Positions 24,701-30,700 of a stretch of DNA of 64,000 bases are shown piece by piece. This DNA comes from Hippopus hippopus (taxonomy: Eukaryota; Mollusca; Bivalvia; Cardiida; Cardiidae): the NCBI GenBank assembly GCA_946811185.2, contig OX328097.1, positions 56,015,063 through 56,079,062 on the forward strand, read 5' to 3'. Position 1 is the stretch's first letter; the number at the start of each line of letters is the position of its first letter. The position numbers and the translations under genes are program-made. A model generated the notes under the pieces. The model worked only from the letters and a program-made list of their open reading frames with translations, ran no database searches and was not told the DNA's origin.

Positions 24701-27700
24701 CGGAAGGACAGATGGCTACTATTACCATATCCCCCGCTGCCTTTCGGCGGGGGATAAAAAGATAGAGCTTTTTACCTAGTTTTTAATTTTTTCTGCCAGT
24801 GACTAAAACTCCGACAACAGTTCAGCAACAGATTGTCATCCATACTTTTAAGTGGAATGATTTAAATTTAAATGCATTTCAACACCCGCATAGTTTACTT
24901 TTGGCCAATTCTGGGCCTTTAACTCTTTACCACACGACAAAATTTTAGACTGGTCCAAATTCAATGTATTTGCAGACAACAAATTATATGTGGCTCAAAT
25001 GTTTGGATTTGTTTCTGAAAGGTTAGAAAACTTTGCGGGAAAATGAGAAAATGCTGGTTACGAGCATTTTCTCCTTTTCCCACAATGTTTTCAAAAGTCT
25101 ATCCAAGGGGTGTTAAAAACGCGGCACTGTGTGGTAATGGGTTTAAAAAATGGTTTAACGACTAAAACATGTGATTACATTTTGGACTGACAGTTTGACA
25201 AAAATGACTAACCAACAGATCCACATACTTTGAGATATTCTCCGATTTGTCATACTAATTAACCCTTCACCACATGACATGAAACAACAACTATGCATGC
25301 CAGACCTGAAAAATGACCCAACTCTTTATCACACAAATGCAAATCTTAATGACCCTCAAGAAGGAATTTAAAAAATATTGTGGGAAAACCAGAAAATGCT
25401 GTAACAAGCATTTTCTCCTTTTCCCCAAATTTTCTACGCTATCAAACGCAGAATTTATCATTTGAGTGACGACACAATACTGTATACGGAAGGAAAAACA
25501 GACATAAAAGAAATGGAAGTAAGTAGCTGGGTGGTAAGAATAAAAAGTAAATTTCATGAACACATACATTTGTTTTGCTCTCTCCAGTCATCATACTGTT
25601 TCTTCCACTGCTCATACTGGGCATTGAAGTCATCCTCTTCTTTTTTGATACCATCTAGAATAGCCTGTAAGCCACCTACAGCTAAAATACAGAGCAATGT
25701 ATAAACAAATTAGAATAAAATAGATATGAGCCATGATCTGTGAAAAAGGGGCTTAATGCATCTGCGAAAAGTATCGACCCAGGTCAGCCTGCGCAGTCCG
25801 CGCAGGCTGACCTGGGCCGAAACTTTTTCGCTATTGGTCATCTTTTGTATGCACAAGGACCAGTCTATCTCATGATTAAATCAGTTGTTAAGAGCAGTCG
25901 CTATTATGGATCTATACGTATGTGATGGCTTGCTTGGTAACATGGATGACGGAGATGCATTAAGCCCCCTTTTGTCAGAGTACAGCTCATATATTTGTTA
26001 TCAAATAAACAGTGTTTGCCAACAATAATTCCTAACCCTTTACCACACAGTCCAGACTTTAACAACCCTGAGACAAAAAGCTTTTGAAAACATAGCAGGA
26101 AAAGGAAAAAATGCCAATACCAGCATTTTCTCCTTTTCCAACAATGATTCTACATGATTCAAATTTTGAGTCACATCTATTTTGTGGTCTGTAAATACTT
26201 TCAATTTGAACAGGTCTAAAATTTGTCAGTTGGTAAAGGATTAAAGCCTTAAAAGGAGACAACTGTCCCTCAAACTTGCAGAAATAGGGTCATTTTCATA
26301 GTTAGTGAGAGATTTGCACTCAAGACAATTTCTAAATAAATCTGAAGGAGACAAAGTACCGCATGTGAGTAGCCCAGTGTAACATTTTTCAGACTCAAGT
26401 GAACACTGTTCCAGAATACCTATCTTGGCAGAACACTGGATGTTTTCATGCCCTTGTTCAGGTGACTGGCTGTATGACATTGTTTGCTGTTTTCAACATT
26501 ATATCAGTCTTCCTATCACAATGATAGCCTACTTATTTGTGTAGGTCCTGGGTTCCATCTGTACCATACTTATAGGGCTCCGATGTGTATTACTTAACAC
26601 TATTGAAATAGGACAGTCTTTGAAGGGGTAGAAAAAAGTGCTCAAGATAAATGAAGAAAATGATGGTTATCAGAATTCTCTCCCTTTCCTGCAAATGTTT
26701 TCAACTGCTTTTCCTTTTAATTTTCAACCACACAACAAAATTTTCGACCAGTTCAATTCAAAGCATTTGCAGACAACAAACAAAATATCGCTGAAATGAT
26801 CAAGAGATTTATATATGAAAGGATACAAAACACTGTAGGATAAGGAGAAAATGCTGGTAAAAAACATTTTCTCTTTTTCCCAAATTTTTTTCGAAAGCCT
26901 TCTTTCTCAGGGTCATTAAAACACAGGACTGTGTGGTTAAGCATTAGACATGTGACTTTAAAAAGGTGGGATATCTAGAGAGTTAATTAGTGGGGACTGA
27001 TGTTTTAACTCTAAAAGTTTAAAGACCCAAAGGAAGGCTTTGATAATACTGTTGGAAAAAGACAAAATACTGGTAAACAGCATTGTTTCCTTTTCTCACA
27101 AATGCCCTTTCAAACAGAATTTTTATCAATTGAACCACCTTTATTATTTTGGCTGCAAATGCATTCAATATGAGCTAGTCTAAAATGTTGTCACCAGCAT
27201 TTTTCCCACTTCCAACAATGATTTCAAAAGCCCTTTTCCCCAAGACTGTTAAAAAACAGGGTTGTGTTGTAAAGGGCTGATCATTGTCCAAGCAATATTT
27301 CTTTGTTTCCCACCATGCTTTCAACAATCTTGAGAAAAAGTAAAGATACTTTCAATTCACTTGGAAGTCTACTTTCAATTCACTTAAAAGTCTACACTAT
27401 GCTTAATTTGTAACAATTTTCATTCTCTTACACCAGCATTTAAAGTAATGGGTTTACTCTTTATCAGGTGTCAAATTTTTGACATGTCTATATTGAAGAG
27501 GATACTTCTGACTATTCATTGCATCCCAGGTGATGGGGTTTTTTAACAGAGTAGAATACATTGTGGGAAAAGGAGAAAATGCTGGTATTACCAGAATTTT
27601 CTCCTTTTACCACAATGTTTTTAAATGATCTCTTCATCAAAGCCATAAAAACACTGGATTATTGGGAAAGGGCTGAAACAGGTAATTTACTTGATGGTGG

Positions 27701-30700
27701 TGGGGGTGGGGCTGCTGCTGAGGGGCCCCACTGCTGCTGCTGCATCTGTAAAGTCTGCTGCCATTGGGCCGCTTGATTCTTTAAATTCTGCAGTCTCTGT
27801 TCTTCCTCTGGATCTGCTGCTACCATCCCAGTCTGAAACAATAATAAGAGCTCCATATGTGAGTTGTAAAGACTGGCTGCAGCTGGTTTGTTATTTTTAG
27901 AAGTTGAGACCGAAAAAAGGGCATAATTGTGTCAAAATCAGTTTGCTATTCTGGTATGTGTTTCCTTTTGACATGAAGCCAGAGTCTGAAGTAAAGAACT
28001 TCAATTATAAAATGTCAAAGTTTTTTCATGTGCCATGGCAGGGCAATGACAAAAACCTTCATGTTTTCTTTGAAACAGCTAAAACTCACTGCATAACTGC
28101 AAGCGTTATTTCTGTAACAAAATTACTCCTGCAAGTTCTCAGTCAGATGCTTCTTTTTGGCTGAAATATATTTTCAGAAAACTGTATGGGATGGTTGTTT
28201 TGATATTTGAAATTATCTACTAACCTAAAAATTGTTGATCAAAATGCAAAATTCAGTCAGAAAATATAATTCAGCTGACCATAACAGCGTCAAGCAAAAA
28301 AAAATCACCTGTTACCAGTCATTTCAATATCTGTAGTACATTTCACAAATAAAGGACCAAATCCTTTCAAACACTCCATCAATGACCATTCAATTAAAAT
28401 GGCACTCTCAACTGGAAGGAACATTCTTATTCAATAAAACTGAGCAGTCTTTGGTATTTACTCTTCAACATTTGAAGAGGATGACCATCTCGTAATGACA
28501 AACAACAAAGCATCACAGCATGCATTTTTGAGCACAGATATGGCATGTTATAAAACACCTTTAACACACATGCCTGAATGTGTTAAATAGATATCTTAAG
28601 AAACAAGGATAAGAGACACTCATTTGCATCAATAGCACTTAAATGTAATTGTATACCAGAAATCTATCACAGACTCCAGTGTAGAGATGTTATTTCAAAG
28701 CAGTCAGACTAGCTGCTGTCTGACTAAGTCATCTGTCAAGGTTTTTTCTGGTTTAAAATTCACAAAAAACCACCTTTCCAAACTACATGTAAACCGGGTC
28801 ACACTAAAATACGCCACAGCAGTAATTTACACCACAGGTATGTTAGAGGAGAAACTGACACGCCAATAACTTTCAATACCTAATTTTTATGTATAGATAT
28901 CTTAATTAACATGTTATCTGTAATATATTGTAATATAACTGAGCAGTTTAATGTATTTTTGGTAGAAAGTTGATCTTGTTCATGAGTCGCAGTCTAAATG
29001 ACGCCATGGTAGTATGTAATACATTAATTTCTTGAAGATGTATGTTTGTACAACTTTTCATAGATTTATTTTTCAATTCTTAGGATATTTAACAATGTTT
29101 AGCATTTGAATCATCATCTTGTAAAATGTATCGTCTCCAGACTACAGATGAAAAAGACAAGTATTAAACGTTTATTTGAGTTATCTCCCTTCACTATCTT
29201 TCTTTATACAGATTCGAGTTAACACAAAAGTCTGGAGACAATATGGTTCACAAAATTACGATTCAATTCTTGATATCGATCAATACTCTTGGAATTGAAA
29301 AATGAATCTATTTACAAACACACATCTTCAAGAAATTGATGTTTTATATAAAGTAGATCGACAGCGTTTTTGAGATCCTGACTCTGAATATAGCCTTCTT
29401 TCAAGATCAAATTTCATAAAAAATTACATAAAATTTCACAGCTATACTTCAATTTACTAAAGATAACATCTTAATTAAGATATTAACATAAAAAAAGTAT
29501 TATTTATTTGCTGTGGTGTATCACTTTCTCCTGTGGCGTAAATTACTCATGTGGTGTATTTTAGTGTGACTGTGTAAACCTACACAAGTGTATCTTCATG
29601 ATTTTGCCACATTTCATAAATTTACTGTAGTGAAATCAGCTTTAATTCTCAGCATCAGTTTACATTTATTACATGACGTCATTTACTGCATTATGTGCAA
29701 AAAATGTGGTGTTTCTCTCAGGTTAGAAACAGGTGCTGGCAGACAATAGGCAAGTCAGCTGCAGTCTTGGTACCTTCAGTCTGAAGGGTTGCTCCAATGT
29801 TATTTTTGTGATTGGGTCTCTGCACTCCTTCACAGCAGCCCTTCTTTAATAGCATCTGGAAATTTCAAAATCTTACCGGTCATCTTTCAGTCTGCTTAAT
29901 GTATCTTTAATCTGCTTGTCAGCTATGAAAATGGGCATGAATCGATAGATAAATGATTTAACTTCACATTGACAGTTGACACCAAGTGAAGTGCAAGGTT
30001 TTCATCAATATTTTTGTAATTTATCTTTTATTTGACATAAACACACCTAGTTAATTTGTAAACAAACACTCCTTATAAATTCAGTTAACTGGTTTAACAT
30101 GGTCAATTTCATTTGAAAAAATGACATCATGTGCAGGGTTCGACATTAAGGCACGTCCGAACGACATTGTCTAGCAAAAGATCGGTTCGGGGTAGTAGAG
30201 GCAGCTTCCAGCTAGCCCGAATGGTCTAGTACAAAAATTGAGACAATTACTTTAAGTGTCAATTTCATGCTTCGCATAATCAACCTTACATGTCGTTCGC
30301 CGAAAAAGATCGTTTATAAAACTTGTGATTTTTTTCAAGCAGCGATAATTTCATTGACAACTTCTAAAATGTTAACAGGAAGACAGTAGCGCATGCGCGG
30401 TAGCCCATAACTTCACTGGAAAAAACAAAATGAACTGAAAATAGGGTAAGGCTAGTAGACCGGAGTCCACGGTATGTCGCTATTTCGTCGGCCGGGATAA
30501 AAGTCATAAATTTTATCGCGTCTGTTATCATTTTGTCAGAGTATTTGACTTTTTAAAAAGATTTCTTATGTCTACCTCTATTTTGGAATACCGTAGTTTC
30601 ATTTTAACGACAACCGAGAATGCGTCGTCCAGACGTTTACCTAGACAATGGAGCAGATGACCGGTGAATATGCAAAGCTTGCATAACTTCAAAACAACAT

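Noticed and set aside
22150..24750. CRISPR-like array of regular repeats
   Set aside because: Units are about 158 bp with no unique spacers; this is a tandem satellite core in animal DNA.
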